This document shows positions 31,567 through 43,253 of a stretch of DNA of 64,000 nucleotides, in pieces (position 1 is the stretch's first letter; each line of letters begins with the position of its first letter). Source of the stretch: Celoporthe dispersa (lineage: Eukaryota > Ascomycota > Sordariomycetes > Diaporthales > Cryphonectriaceae); assembly GCA_016584495.1 (NCBI GenBank), contig WAID01000004.1, positions 558,001 through 622,000 of the forward strand, given 5' to 3'. A model generated the notes under the pieces. It had not been told where the DNA came from. It ran no database searches and worked only from the letters and a program-made list of their open reading frames with translations. Made by a program: the position numbers and the translations under genes.

Positions 31567-33584
31567 CTTGATTATTCAATCTTTTTTTCTTGTCTTTGGT
31601 GTTTCTCTCTAGAAGTGTCGAGTGTGGTTGTGTGGTGCAGTTGCGGGTGCTTCTCTGGTAAGGTTGTGGTGATGTCTTGAGAGGATGTCTGGAGAAAGCG
31701 GAGAGGAGTCGAGGTTGACGGGTCGCGTTGAGACCAGGCAGGAGCTGTGTAGGTACTACAGCTTCCACCACTTATAACGAGAGAGCGATCAGGAGGCCAC
31801 CGGCAGTTCAGGCAAATCACCTGCAGTAGAAACAACAAGTGACATCACAAATCCTCCGCTGCTGCACGACACACCTACTATGGTACCATAGTTACAAGAC
31901 AGCTGCACGGCAGAGCAAGGGAGGAGGTGGTGGTGGGCCCCCTTCGCCGCATGAGACATCCAGTCACCATTACTCGATAGCTCAACCTGATATGGGCGGG
32001 GCTCGGCGCTGGCAAGGTTGCGTCCCAAGAGGGAGTGCATGGCAGGCGTGAAACAGGGCAGCACATGCACGAGGGCCGCGGTCTGCACATCTGGGCTGTG
32101 TTGGGTACAGCAGGTGGATCTGTCACCACAGGTACGAGCGAGTGGGAAACCAAGCGACCAGGCAAGTATGGTGGCCACCAGATCAGGAGCGTGGCCAATG
32201 TGCATTCTCGCTGGGTCTCCCTGGTGGATAAGGTTGTCATGCCTCCTCGCCTCACGGTGCCGCTCTTCCAGCTCATCACGTATGACCAACAGGGCCGATG
32301 TGACCAGGTCTGCCAAGATGTCAAAGCTGGCACGACGGCAGCATAATCATCCCCGCGGGTCGGGTCGAGGCGAGGCAAGGCAAGGCGCCACCAGGATCAT
32401 CATACAGAAGAGGGGCGGGATGAGCGTCGGCAAGGGCTGGACCGGGAAAACGGCAGCGGGGCGACACGAGGAGGGATACGAACATCAGGCGAGACCCGTC
32501 CAGTCCAGGGCGTGGACTGCCAGGAGCACGGCATTGGTTGAAGAGAATAGGCGGCACGGCAGATGGACGTGTCTTCATATGCAAAAGGTGACGCGACAGC
32601 ACGAAAGAGGCAGTATGGAGGAGGCTTGGAGGGGTAGAAACAGGAACAAATGCAGACGGTGACGTATACCGTAGCATCGGCGAGGGGACAGCGCCTGGCA
32701 CTGCGGCGGGCGGGCGGCACTTTTGTGGCGGGTGTGTGCCAGCAGTGGTGTGTGTGTGGAACCCATAGCATGTCGACGCAACGAAAATAGAAGACGCTGC
32801 TCGTCTAGGCACGGTAGCATTGAGGCAGGCCGCTGATGAGTCGGGTTGCCCCACTATGAGGCCTCTCTGCCTCGAACCTGCTGGCCACGATGGTTCTTAG
32901 GTCGTGGACCATCGTCCCAGCCCTCAGCTCGGCTGGCCTCGAGATACTCAAGTCATGCTGAGCGACCATGAACAGCAACCCGTGGTAAGCCTAGCCGGGC
33001 AAGCCAAGAGTCTCATCTCTGCATCTGATATTGCCTCTTCTGCGGACAGGCTCCTGTGGGTTCTTCGTCTCCTCCAACGGGGCCTCATAGCTCGCTCTAG
33101 CGACTACCCTTCGCACCCAGCCAAGAGCGAGCGAGGCTGGGAAGCGGCCTATGGTGGAAGAGTAAGAGGTGATGTAGGCGAAGTGTGGTTGAAGCTGATA
33201 GGAAAGACTGTTCGTGCTGGGATAGATTTGGCCCGTGAATCAGATGCAAATGCAGTGGGATAAATAAATGACTGAAAAAGAAGGGGGGAGGCCCACGTCT
33301 CCTCTTCAGTCAGTCCACCTCCAACCCAGTTTCATATTTCGAATACACCACGAAATACCGAGAACTCTTGGCTCGTCATCCTACCCTGTTTATTATGCCC
33401 TCGAAATCTGTCTATGTCTATTCTCTCTTCTCTAGTCTAGTCTATTGTGTAATACTATGTGTCTATCATGTGTGTAAAGTTTTGCGGGTATCGTCTCTAG
33501 GTCTAACCGTGTCTCTTTCTCCCGTATTCATAATCCAAACGACGCCGATCTTCTCTTTTTCCTTTTTCCCCTAGTCACGCCCTG
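31567..33584. other. Intergenic, 5' flank of DUF2278 and 3' flank of the methyltransferase gene
   Basis: Two kilobases with many overlapping GC-driven frames (for example 31789-32316 minus and 32018-32662 plus), none with a domain, intron structure or fungal-like coding signature. I see no gene. Confidence 0.45.
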
Positions 33585-34946
33585 TCATGACGACGACTCC
33601 TTCTCTTCACCCACCGCGGCCTCCAACCCGACCCAGCCGATCCTGAACATCCGGTATCCAACCTCGTCCGCCCGCCCAATCCCCTTGCGCTTCTCGATCC
33701 CGACCTTGCCCAGAATCCGGAAAGCCCTCCGCCCATCGTCCGACCTCGGACACATCTCACCATCTGCAAAAGCCGCCTCGACGGTATCAGTGACGCCCTC
33801 GAACCTACCGTTGGGCCGCACCGACGCGACGAGCCAGAAGACGCCCTGGGGCGCCAGCATCCGCGCCGCGCAGTCGCGCAGCCAGGTCGCGTGTTCGGGG
33901 GCGTAGACGACGTCTGTCGCGATCAGCATGTCTGCGGGCCTGTCCAGCAGCGGCGGCTCGAGGCGGGGGGCGGACCAGTCGAGCAGGCAGGTCTGGACGG
34001 GGAACCGCTCCTCGCCGGCGCCGCTGCTGCTGCTGGGGAAGTTCATGGAGATGTTGTCCCTGAGGTTGGCGAGCACGGTTGGGTGGTAGTCGGTGGCGAT
34101 GATCTCTGCACCCGGCACGCCCAGGCGCGGGAGCAGCTTAGCCATGGTGATGCCCACGAGACCCGTGCCGGCGCCCAGCTCGATAATCCGCGGCGCGGGA
34201 CCCAGTGTCTCGGCGGACAGGCCGAAACGCTGGGACCCAGAGCACAGCAGCTCGGACACGACGATGGACGCGCCCCAGCTCTGCAGGCCCACGTCGGTGT
34301 GGTCTGAGCCCACGGCCGGAGTCCCGTCCGTCAGCCGAACCTTGATTGACGCGCGCTCGTCCCCGTCCTCCTCTTCCTCGCCCTCCTCTTGTGGCTTCAG
34401 CCAGAACCGGAAATTCCGGACCATGGCACCAGCCTCCGCATCTTCGTCTGCATCGGAGGCGTTACTAAAGGATGCGAGGATATACGAGGCCTCATCAATC
34501 AGCCTCTGCCGGGTATCGTCGTCAGTATCGCATAGCAGCTCCTCGGCGCGCGCCACAAAGGTCGTCAGCCAGCGCACGGCAAACTCCCGCTCGAAGGTGT
34601 CGCCGCGGAGGTCTGCAATGGCATCGGTGTCGGCAATGTCGCATCCATGCTCTTCCTGGTGTCCCTGGTTGTCCTCCTCTTTCTCGTCCTCCTCGCCAGA
34701 GGCGTAGCCAGAATCGACAGGCACGGGTGTTGCGATCCCGCTGGTGGCGGGCGCGGTGAGGTAGCCGGCTCGTTTGGAGGGCAGGAAAGGTTTGTTGAAG
34801 GCGGCAGCGCGAGGCAGGGGGCAGTAAATGTCGGTCAGATTGCGCAGGGCGGATGTGATGGTATCGTTATTGACACGCTCGGGGTCCGGGCTTCGCAGGG
34901 GAGGGAGGCTGCTCGTCGGCGCCAGCACGGCGTGGACAGGACTCAT
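33585..34946 (-). CDS. Lysine methyltransferase-like protein (Methyltransf_16/METTL21 type)
   Basis: A single 453-residue open frame starts at ATG 34946. The frame extends upstream without an ATG. The Rossmann-type S-adenosylmethionine fold is clear: motif I RIIELGAGTGLVGITMAKLL (about 253-272), an acidic strand end IIATDYHPTVLANLRDNI (about 282-299), and post-motif ADMLIATDVVYAPEHATWL (about 338-356), the (D/E)xxY-like signature of protein-lysine methyltransferases. The DVGLQSWGASIVVSELL segment just before motif I is the family's entry helix. The N-terminal 200 residues are family-specific with two acidic disordered runs. It probably acts on a cytosolic or nuclear protein. The substrate cannot be read from the sequence. 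Confidence 0.88.
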   Translation of the reverse strand: MSPVHAVLAPTSSLPPLRSPDPERVNNDTITSALRNLTDIYCPLPRAAAFNKPFLPSKRAGYLTAPATSGIATPVPVDSGYASGEEDEKEEDNQGHQEEHGCDIADTDAIADLRGDTFEREFAVRWLTTFVARAEELLCDTDDDTRQRLIDEASYILASFSNASDADEDAEAGAMVRNFRFWLKPQEEGEEEEDGDERASIKVRLTDGTPAVGSDHTDVGLQSWGASIVVSELLCSGSQRFGLSAETLGPAPRIIELGAGTGLVGITMAKLLPRLGVPGAEIIATDYHPTVLANLRDNISMNFPSSSSGAGEERFPVQTCLLDWSAPRLEPPLLDRPADMLIATDVVYAPEHATWLRDCAARMLAPQGVFWLVASVRPNGRFEGVTDTVEAAFADGEMCPRSDDGRRAFRILGKVGIEKRKGIGRADEVGYRMFRIGWVGLEAAVGEEKESSS

Positions 34947-35684
34947 CTGATGAGGGCGGCAGGGCGAGGGCACCGAGACAGACGAGGACACGACAAGGAC
35001 ACGAAGTGAGAGAGGGAGAGGGAGAGGGAGAGGATGGGTAGAGGTGAAGGTGGTGGAGGAGGAGGAGAAGGAGGAGGAGGAGGAGGAGGAGGAGGAGGAG
35101 AGGGTGGTGGAGGGAGTTATGTTACAGGATCAAGCGGAACGAGAGCCAGAGTCTGGACCGTGGACCCTACGGCCCAAGACCAACCACGTGGGTCTTATCA
35201 CTGGTCTCTGAAGTCATTTTTTTTTTTTTTGAGATCCACTTCCCCGTACTATCAAGATCGTGGGAGGACAAAAGAAAGGGAAAGGGTGGAAGGGTGAAGG
35301 GTGAAAGGGGGCTCATGGCGCAAAGGAAGACGGAAGGGGGGAGAAGCGGGAAAAAAAAAAAAAAAGGGCACGACTAGTACCCCAATTTTTTTGGGGTAGC
35401 GGGGAGAGGCCTGGCAGTGGGACCCCTGCTATTGTTAGTAGCTGCCCCTTGTGGTTAGCCCTGTCATTGAAACCACAGTACCTAACTACGGATTATGATA
35501 GTTGCTATGTATTAATTGTAGTGCCAGCACCTAAGTCAACTTCAAGCATAACCTCATAAATAAAGTAACCGACATGTATTAAACGAGTGAAGGTGCTGTT
35601 GTACACCGAAGATAACAAGATGAAAACATCATAGTCAAGACCTATCATCTCTTCCACCAGCAACTTGATCCTCCTTGACATGGC
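34947..35684. other. Promoter region with purine microsatellite and homopolymers
   Basis: This is the upstream flank of the methyltransferase gene. (GAGAGG)n runs into (GGA)n at about 35005-35105. There are also poly-T at about 35218-35230 and poly-A at about 35351-35365. No gene is seen. Confidence 0.6.
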
Positions 35685-36133
35685 TTATTGCTGCTGCCCC
35701 TCAGCTCCTGGAAACGGTATCGCCCTGACCTTGTCGTAATACGCCCGGTGGTCCTCATGTGCATCATGCACACGGTACAGATATTTCTTGAACTCCTTTG
35801 TCAATTCGAAAACCTGCTTGAAGTCCCGCTCGTCAATTACCGGATGATCTTTGTGGGATTTGTTGTTATGGGAGAAGCGGTACTCAGCCAGGGCCACAGC
35901 TGTTTGGAAAACTGATAACAGCTGTGACTTGGCAGCGACGGTTCGCAGCATCAAATAATTAATGACCTGGGGTGCATACTGTTGCGAATTTCTCGGCCGT
36001 TCCATTCTGTGGTCTGCACATCCTTGCTCTCGATAAAGTCAATCGCACGCTCTGAGATCTTAAAATCTTCCTTTCCGTCGCGGAGCTCGTTCAAGAACTG
36101 GATCCAATCCGCCGAGGATGGAAGCACCTTGTC
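35685..36133 (-). pseudogene. C-terminal relic of a fungal AAA-family ATPase
   Basis: The open parts are 36133-35980 and 35911-35685, joined across an intron 35912-35979 (GTATGC...TCAG, 68 bp) whose phases close. The peptide reads ADWIQFLNELRDGKEDFKISERAIDFIES, EWNGREIRN|IFQTAVALAEYRF, then FKQVFELTKEFKKYLYRVHDAHEDHRAYYDKVRA. WNGR(E/Q)IRNAFQTAVALAE and the following helix are diagnostic of the C-terminal lid of the fungal AAA ATPases that carry an N-terminal DUF. The Walker A/B part is absent. Upstream there is a stop (TGA at 36134-36136) and no recognisable sequence. The fragment is therefore truncated, not merely frameshifted. Confidence 0.75.
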
Positions 36134-36507
36134 TCACTTGGAAGACCTGGTCAAGCTTCTTCGATCTCAGATGGACTAGAGGATTATGAAGGTGTGTTAT
36201 TTACAACGGACGGTCACAGCGGAGCTCTCGGGCTACGGACAACAATTTCTGAACGTGTGAATGCCTCGAGGATGGCACAGGGGCCGAGCAGAGGTTTCTA
36301 CGGTGCGTCAGATACCAGTGAGCTGGAACGCCCACCAGGGTGGTAGAAATGCTACGAAATTGACGAGGAGAATGAAAGAGACGGAAGTTTAATTCTTATT
36401 GTAGCAAGTGCATGTTACGAGTATCCGAGCATATTTAACATATCCACGATGTGTTCCAGGACACAAGATAATGTAAATTTGGATATCTCAAACAAAAAAA
36501 TTAAGCC
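36134..36507. other. Gap between the ATPase relic and the mpaB-like gene
   Basis: About 370 bp. None of the missing ATPase domain is recognisable. It probably includes the 3' UTR of the minus-strand gene ending at 36508. Confidence 0.4.
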
Positions 36508-37830
36508 TTACTCCAGGAGCAGTTTGTAAGTGCTTACTGCAGATACCAAAAGTACTAAAGAAAGCAGTTGCATGATAAATCTGTCCTGGGAGTCTCTTCG
36601 TCGCTTTGTCTGCTGATCTATTCTGCGTAGATCGGAGCTCATGAGCATCTCTCTGAAAGCTAGCATTGGTGGCTCGACAGGATCGGGCCGCAAGAGATCT
36701 TGGGTGTCTATCATGATCTTGAGAAAAAGTTTTGTAATCCACTCAATGATCGAGTTCGGTTCTTCCAAGCCTTGATTTCGCCGACACCCCGGTGGCACGA
36801 AGGTGAGGAGTACGCTGCGCCCAACGAACTTGAGAGGCCTAGAACATTCGTAAGTAAGTAAAATGCGAGATACATGGGTGTGGTATGTCGTTATTGTTGT
36901 ACGCGGCATACCTAGGAAACCATAGCTCACAGAACTGATCAATGAATGCCTCTGAAGTTTCGTAGCCTTTTTGTTTTTGCTGGAGGGTCCTTTGTTCATC
37001 GTATGGGAACTCATCATACCAATAGAAGAACCGTTCTAATTCATCCCAATTGCGAGGATAGTTGATGCCCATAGAGCGATTCCCATCGGTAGGCTCGGTG
37101 ACGAAATGTCCTGTGACTCTTTCTCCCCATGCTGGGTATGCTGCTTTGACCATGGGATGCGGTTCTTGCTTCCTCGTGCCCACCGTCTTTCTCACCCATG
37201 TTTCGGAAGTAAGAGAGGGCAATGATGGCCGTTTGTGCCTCCCACGGAGCACTGAAGGTGCCAGGGTGGCGTTTCCAGATGACTGCATGGATCTTATTGA
37301 TCTGCTCAATGTACGAGATCGTCTCAGGCGCAGTACTTCCGTGGTAGACCCAGTGGAGATTCATCACTTGCGTTTCGTAATATCTCTGGTGGCCACGCCT
37401 GATGACCTTACCGCCATGGACGGCCTCTGCTCCGGATGGCGTCTGGGTGAGCATGCAGAACACAGCCGCATACCCCAGGGCAGTCCCAAAATCGGAACCG
37501 CCGAACAGAACGGCCGTGCGGATGATCTGATCATATTCGGTCTCGGGATCGAGCTGGACATTGCCAACGGTGAGAATACAAGGACATGTGATGGCGGGTA
37601 ATCTGGCGGTTTCACATATTTACCTGGTCAAGATATCTAGACAGCCATTTACCCTTTCGCTCCTCAGGCGACGGTAATTGCGGAGTTTGTCGGGTCAAGG
37701 GTGGAGGTGGTCGAGGCAGTCGAGGATCATGTTCAAATTGCTCGATAGTGTCTATACCAGGCGGGAGGCCAGTGGTGAAGTCCAATTTATATAGATTCTC
37801 GTGTCTGTTTTCCGGAGATAGTTCTTTCAT
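36508..37830 (-). CDS. mpaB/DUF2236-type oxygenase-like protein, one frameshift
   Basis: Exons are 37830-37624, 37553-36912 and 36838-36508. Introns are 37554-37623 (GTAAAT...CAG) and 36839-36911 (GTATGC...TAG). Exon 2 carries one extra base near 37205 (in TACTTCCGAAAC). Without it all phases close and the protein is 392 residues. The family pattern is visible: GGSDFGTALGYAAVFCMLTQTPSGAEAV, then RRYYETQVMNLHWVYHG-like and INKIHAVIWKRHPGTFS (His residues expected to bind haem or metal), GINYPRNWDELERFFYWYDEF, and a terminal hydrophobic anchor LLSLVLLVSAVSTYKLLL. Relatives are ER-bound oxygenases such as MpaB and rubber-oxygenase-type enzymes. The substrate is unknown. It is a real pseudogene only if the extra base is genuine. 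Confidence 0.7.
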
Positions 37831-38995
37831 TTTGCAAGATGTGATTACATAGATCCTCAATGACTTGTGAGAAGTCGAGAGACAAGTCTAGCTCTTTTAT
37901 ATGTCGATAAGAACGGCTTTCTGGCGGTTTGTTGTGATCTAGTTCAATGAGCTCGTCAATTTCATCTTTGAACCGCGTAGATAAGCTGAAGCCGAAAGCA
38001 AGCTCGCAGTGCCGTCATGAATATTTTGAAACCTTACCGGATGGCTGCACCAGCCCGTCCGGCCGCTGACTCATCGGGGGAAGTGTTTCCAACACGAGGT
38101 TCATACTACCTTGGCATATTATGTTATATATTGCCTTTTCCTTATCTTCTACTATGTACAGATGGGTCGACGTTCTTAGTGTTCCTCAAGCCTCCTCACT
38201 CAATGTATTATTATGCACTTCGGCCTAGCAGCCGGCAAATCAAGCCATGCAGACATTGACCAACGGTGACTAAAGCTTTGTCGTGTTATATCCACTAGAC
38301 GCGGTACAGGTCCGGCGGCGCGTTGATGGAGCAGGCCTCGTTCTTCACCTCACAGTCGTGCATGGAGACGCACCTCTCAAGCTCATGTCGCTGTTGTGCG
38401 AGCTTTCACGGTGTTTTCGAGATGCCACCTCCTCCGGATCTCACAACTCGCTAGCACTTTTTCGACAGAATCCTACCATGGACAAGCGGTGTACCCTCTG
38501 CGATCTGGCAGCTCACGGGCCCTCTGTAGTGACGAGATGCCAAGACGACTCGGCCGGGATGATGAAAGGCTTGTCCTGAGTTTGAGTGGTGATCTTCTTG
38601 GCTGTGGGCCCGTTGCTAACCCATGCCGGCGGTTCCCTTCCCTGTGGGCTTGTTCCTGGAGCCGTTGGACTGGATGTCGTCATGAAAATAATATTGACCC
38701 CCCGATGAGCTGGCCTGGAACGACGTCTTCTGCTGTCCAGTGGATACAGTAGTACCATCATCATTATCATCATCATCGCCTTGTGTGCTTATTATCTACC
38801 ATGGCCTTGCTTGTGCTCCAGAAGTCCTTTTGGAGCTACAAAAACATTCATGGTTTCCATGGAACGAAATCAATTAATAACTGCGTTCGATTCTAAGTAG
38901 TACACACAGTCGTTGTTGACCCCTTCTGCCTTTCCCCGTCCTCCTGAACTCTTCTTGCCGAGGACGCCTTACTCATTTACACAATCACACCAACC
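37831..38995. other. Divergent intergenic region
   Basis: This is the shared upstream space of the mpaB-like gene (minus) and the histidine phosphatase (plus). Open frames at 38283-38752 lack domain or splice support. A (CAT)n tract lies at 38756-38777. Confidence 0.45.
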
Positions 38996-40480
38996 ATGGC
39001 GAGACATTATTCTCTCGGTGGTGGTGGCGGTGCAGCAGCAGCAGCCCTCCTCTCCCTCTCTCAGGCCGCCCACGCCGCCGTGCCTCTCTACAGCAGCTAC
39101 ACATTCAACCCTCTCGAGCACCTCGCAGGCGTGGCCCCCTATTTTGAGCCCCTCGACCCACCAACAGACCCTTCCACCCCCCAGGGCTGCTCCGCTGCCC
39201 GCGCAGCCTACCTCGTCCGCCACGCAGCCATCTACGCCAACGACTACGACTACGAAGAGTACCTCTCTCCCTTTGTTGAGAAATTCCAGAACCGGACGCC
39301 GTCCATCGACTGGACCAGCACGGTCCCATCCCTCAACTTCCTCTCCTCGTGGACGCCGCCCGTCACGACCGCCGAGGAGGAGCTCCTCACCCGTGTAGGC
39401 AAGCTCGAGGCAACCCAGCTAGGCGTCAGCCTTAGTTTCCGGTACGGCGACAGCCTGGCCCTGCCGCGGCGCATCTGGGCCAGTTCTGCGGAGCGCACCT
39501 ATGAGTCGGCCAAAGCCCTGATTCGAGGACTCGAGCCGGCAGGGGGTGATGATTCTATTGGCCTGGTGTCTGTGTATGAGTCGGACGAGGGCGGCGCCGA
39601 CACGCTCACGCCGTACTCGAGCTGTCCGCTGTACGATGGCAGCGCGGGCAGCGAGCAGTCTAGCGTGTACCTGGACAAATTCACAGGCCCGATCAGGGCT
39701 CGCCTGAATGCTGCCGCGCCTGGGTTTAACTTTACCGCCGACGATGTCTACGGCATGATGGAAATGTGCGGGTACGAGACCGTCATCCGAGGGTCTTCGC
39801 CCTTCTGCAGCCTGGACCTCTTTGGACCAGACGACTGGCTCGGCTGGGAATACACTGCCGACCTCCAGTACCATTACAATGTCGGCTACGGCAGCCCTGT
39901 CGCAGGTGCTGTGGGGATGCCGTGGGTGCGCGCCACCGCCGACCTCCTCATGGCCGAGACAGCGCAGCAGGACCTCTACGTGAGCTTTACGCACCGTGAG
40001 CTGCCGCCTATGGTCCTCGTGGCCATGGGCCTGTTCAACAACTCGGCTTTTATCGGCGGCCCTTCGTCTCCTGCCAGCGTGAATGACACCATGCCCGAAG
40101 ACACCATCAACTACCGACGCGCGTGGCGGAGCAGCCATGTGCTGCCCTTCATGACCAACATCGCAGTGGAGAGGCTGAACTGCAGCGGGAGCTACGGCTT
40201 CGAAGATGGTGATTACTATCGCGTGCTGGTGAACAATGCCCCGCAGCAGCTGCCGGGCTGTGGCGACGGGCCTAGCTCTACCTGCTCGAGGGCAACTTTT
40301 GAGCAATTCCTCCAGCAGAGGGCTGGTATGTTTGGGAACTATTCCGAGGTGTGTGACACGGCTTCGGAGTATGATAACTCGACGGATGTCTTGGCTATCT
40401 ATACAAACCCGGCGGTGGGTAATGGCTCTTTTGTGGGTAAGAGAGAGTATGTGGGATGGGGAGTGGACGGAGAGGAATGA
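38996..40480 (+). CDS. Secreted histidine phosphatase (branch 2, acid phosphatase-like)
   Basis: An intronless 494-residue frame starts at ATG 38996 in the context CAACCATGG. The signal peptide covers residues 1-28 (a Gly/Ala-rich core ending SQAAHAA). The catalytic loop is LVRHAAIYAND (73-83), where the canonical RHGxRxP retains Arg75-His76 but loses the Gly and second Arg. The second site is SFTHRELPP (330-338), His followed by Arg-Glu in place of HD. CGYE (258-261) and FCSLDLF (270-276) are cysteine-bearing landmarks of the fungal family. About ten N-glycosylation sequons fit secretion. This HRE subgroup is widespread in ascomycetes, and phytase activity should not be assumed. Confidence 0.86.
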   Translation: MARHYSLGGGGGAAAAALLSLSQAAHAAVPLYSSYTFNPLEHLAGVAPYFEPLDPPTDPSTPQGCSAARAAYLVRHAAIYANDYDYEEYLSPFVEKFQNRTPSIDWTSTVPSLNFLSSWTPPVTTAEEELLTRVGKLEATQLGVSLSFRYGDSLALPRRIWASSAERTYESAKALIRGLEPAGGDDSIGLVSVYESDEGGADTLTPYSSCPLYDGSAGSEQSSVYLDKFTGPIRARLNAAAPGFNFTADDVYGMMEMCGYETVIRGSSPFCSLDLFGPDDWLGWEYTADLQYHYNVGYGSPVAGAVGMPWVRATADLLMAETAQQDLYVSFTHRELPPMVLVAMGLFNNSAFIGGPSSPASVNDTMPEDTINYRRAWRSSHVLPFMTNIAVERLNCSGSYGFEDGDYYRVLVNNAPQQLPGCGDGPSSTCSRATFEQFLQQRAGMFGNYSEVCDTASEYDNSTDVLAIYTNPAVGNGSFVGKREYVGWGVDGEE

Positions 40481-40684
40481 ATGAATTATTATGTCTCTAT
40501 CACTGGAATTCAGGAAGAAGTGGAAAGAAGCTAGAATAATATAACCATAATGAGAGGAGTACGGAGTCTTTACAGCTCTGTTTCTCTTCTCTCACAATTG
40601 ACTTTTCAATCCTTCAACCGGCTCGTGCGTCCTTTTTTTTTTTTTTTTTTTTACTCTTTTCTCACTTACCTTTTCTCTTTCTCT

Positions 40685-42094
40685 TCACATCAAAATGGTG
40701 ATCCCCTGAGAAGCCTCTGTCCCGCCCAACCCGCTCAGATCAGCATGCTGCACCTGTCCCATCGTCTTGGTGTTCACCACCGTCACAGCCGCATCCGTCG
40801 TCCCGTTCCCAGGGCTCAGCGCATACAAGGACTGCCCCGCCGCCTCGAGATCAATCAGGCCCGGGTCGCCATTCGCACTCAGGTCAATCTCCCTCAGGAT
40901 CGTCGCATTGCCCGTCGACATCTCCACAAGCCTGTCGACACCTACATCCGTCACAAACGCCGTCCCCGTCGCAGGGCTGATGGTCGCCCAGCAGGTGGCC
41001 TTTTGGCCTGCGATGGATGCCGCTGCGACTGTGCTGACGGTCTCGCCCGTGCCCTTGACGTCCTCAGTTCCCTGGACCCCGATCACTGCTGCGCCGAAGG
41101 ATGCGTCTGTGATGAAGAGGTTCTTCGAGCCTGGGATCGTCGCGGCCCCAAATAGCACTGCGGTGCCCGAGGGGGAACTCTGCTGGCCTGTCGCCGCCAC
41201 GGAGGCCGCCTGCCCCGGCTGGCGCTGGTGACGGCATACGAGGCGAGGAATCCCGTGTTATTCACCGTCGGGTCACCCTTGACCGTCGCAAAAAGCGTGC
41301 TCTCATCCGCCGAGAAGAACACCTGCGACACTGTATTGAGAGGCCCCACGGGCGGCGTGGTCTGGCCCAGGTCGAAAGCACGCAGGCTGTCTGCCTCACC
41401 GCACCCGGACGACGCGTCAAAGGAGACGCATGAGATGCCGGCGCTGGCGCCCGTCATGCCTACACAGGCGAGCTTGTTCCGGGCCGAGACGGCGACGGTG
41501 GTGGGAAACTCGCCTGGAAGGGGCACGGGCTGGCCGACGAGGGTGAGTTTGGTGACGTCTTGAGAGTCGATGGTGAACATTGAGAGGGAGTTGGAGCCTG
41601 GGTTTACGGCGAAGAGGGTCTAGAGATTATTCGGTGGGTTAATAAAAATTATTCCTTCTTTCTTGCAGCTGAGCCTGCAGGGTGAATAGAAAGGTGGTCC
41701 CAGGTGGGTGATGATAATTTCTTTTTTTCTTCTTCTTTTTTCTTAGGTGTCTCAAGATACGTACATTTCCCGATACCTTCAGCGCAGACTGGCTGAATAG
41801 TGCATCCGGCCCAGCGGATTGGTTGGTCGTGCTGTCTATGCCGCTGGCCCCTGCACCGCCCGTCAGCGTGGACGATCCAGCTGCGGTGTTCAGGAGGCCG
41901 TCAGAGCCAATTGGCACGGCGATGACTGCGTTGCTGGCTTGGTTTCCCAGCACGTATATGGCCTTGGCGCCCGCAGCAGCACCGCCGCCGCCTGTGTGGC
42001 CTCCTTTCCCACCGCATGATCTGGTGGCGGGTGCTGCAGAGGCCGGGAGGAGGAGGAGGCCCATAAGGGCTACAGCCGTGGGGAGTGTGTACAT
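40685..42094 (-). CDS. Secreted beta-propeller (lactonase/carboxymuconate cyclase-like) protein, one frameshift
   Basis: Exons are 42094-41765 and 41619-40685. The intron is 41620-41764 (GTACGT...CTCTAG, 145 bp). The frame breaks near 41228, where YAVTS runs off and the other frame resumes with PGQAASVAATGQQSS. One added base gives 421 residues with all phases closed. The signal peptide is MYTLPTAVALMGLLLLPASAAP. A glycine-rich spacer is followed by propeller blades (AIYVLGNQASNAVIAVPI, LFAVNPGSNSLSMFTID, QVFFSADESTLFATVKG, NLFITDASFGAAVIGV, ATISPATGTAFVTDVGVDRLVEM, SLYALSPGN). It probably acts extracellularly. No catalytic residue can be assigned. Confidence 0.75.
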
Positions 42095-43253
42095 GACGTT
42101 GTGCGACGGGGTCAGTGGAAGGTGGGATAATTAGGATCAGACGGATGATAGACTTGAAACAGGAGCTGGTCTGAGGGAGATTGACCCTTTGCTCATGTGT
42201 GTAGTGTGATATTTTGTCTGATCAATGATTTGGACTATCGGAATCTGGACGAAAGGGCATGTTTATAACTTGGGACCCAAGAGCCATTTAATATAATGTC
42301 CTCTCCTGTGTCATCAATGTCTTCGTAATTTGGCTTCTCGAAATGCTCGGATCGACACAACATTATTTGTTGTATGTTGGAGATCATCGTTGCACCAGTC
42401 TCTCATCATGTTGACTGTTGATATGATCAGAATTTCCATTTTGGGTATGAAAATGATGACTTGCAATTTCCAGGACGTCAACGGGAACACAGGCCCTGCT
42501 GCCTCTCATTGGATACAACTTCTGTCCAATGTAACGACGTTACGTGTGGATACTTTGCTGGGCTTTTGTGTTATTCTAATCAGAATTTCCTTTTCGGGAT
42601 GGGTTTGGACGCCACACCCATGAGCCCCCCCTTTTTTTTCTTTTCTTTTTTCCCCCTCTCTTCCTTCTTACTCTCGGACCCTCGTTCATGCACAGGCAAG
42701 GGTATCACTTCTGCGCCATCGCCTGGAACGGCAGTTCTGCTTAGAATTCCCCAGCGACACAAGGTCATATTCATTAGTCAAGTTCCCTCGGTGAAGAGTT
42801 CATCTCGAGACCGGACCCTTTCATGCAGGACCCTTTGTGATTTTAACCCCCTGTGTTAGTTTGTTGGTTGAGCTCCACGTCCGTTCGTCCCTTGTTCGGA
42901 CATCCATTACCTTGTACTTAAGGTTGAATTAGCCCTTGGGACCAGGTTTCGTTGGTTCAAAACACGTCTCACGTCATCCGTGGGCGCTCCGACTCAGCCA
43001 CATACGAGAGAGAGAGCGAAACCCGTTGCAAGCGTGACTCGAGCGTCAATCTTGTCTTGCCCTCTGTCCCCCCTCTGCATGTGAGCCCCCTACCTGTTTT
43101 GCCGCTGCATCATCTTCCCCCTCCAAACAGCTGCCACGCCCATCACGCAACAGTCCGTTATCCAAAATTCTTTGTCCGTTGGATGCCCTGTGCTATCGTT
43201 GCTCCCTCCTTGGCAAGCCCTCTCTCGAGCCAGTAACCTGTAAATCCTCTGAG
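42095..43253. other. Divergent promoter region between propeller and bZIP genes
   Basis: No gene is supported. A short palindrome CTTGGGACCCAAG lies near 42271-42283. The part beyond 42850 (CT-rich, CACGTC) is probably the bZIP promoter and leader. Confidence 0.45.

Noticed and set aside
31789..32662. Overlapping 175- and 214-codon frames on opposite strands
   Set aside because: GC-driven, low complexity and without a domain. Neither strand is favoured.
39419..40306. 295-codon minus-strand frame opposite the histidine phosphatase
   Set aside because: Antisense shadow of a GC-rich coding sequence. The plus strand has the signal peptide and family motifs.
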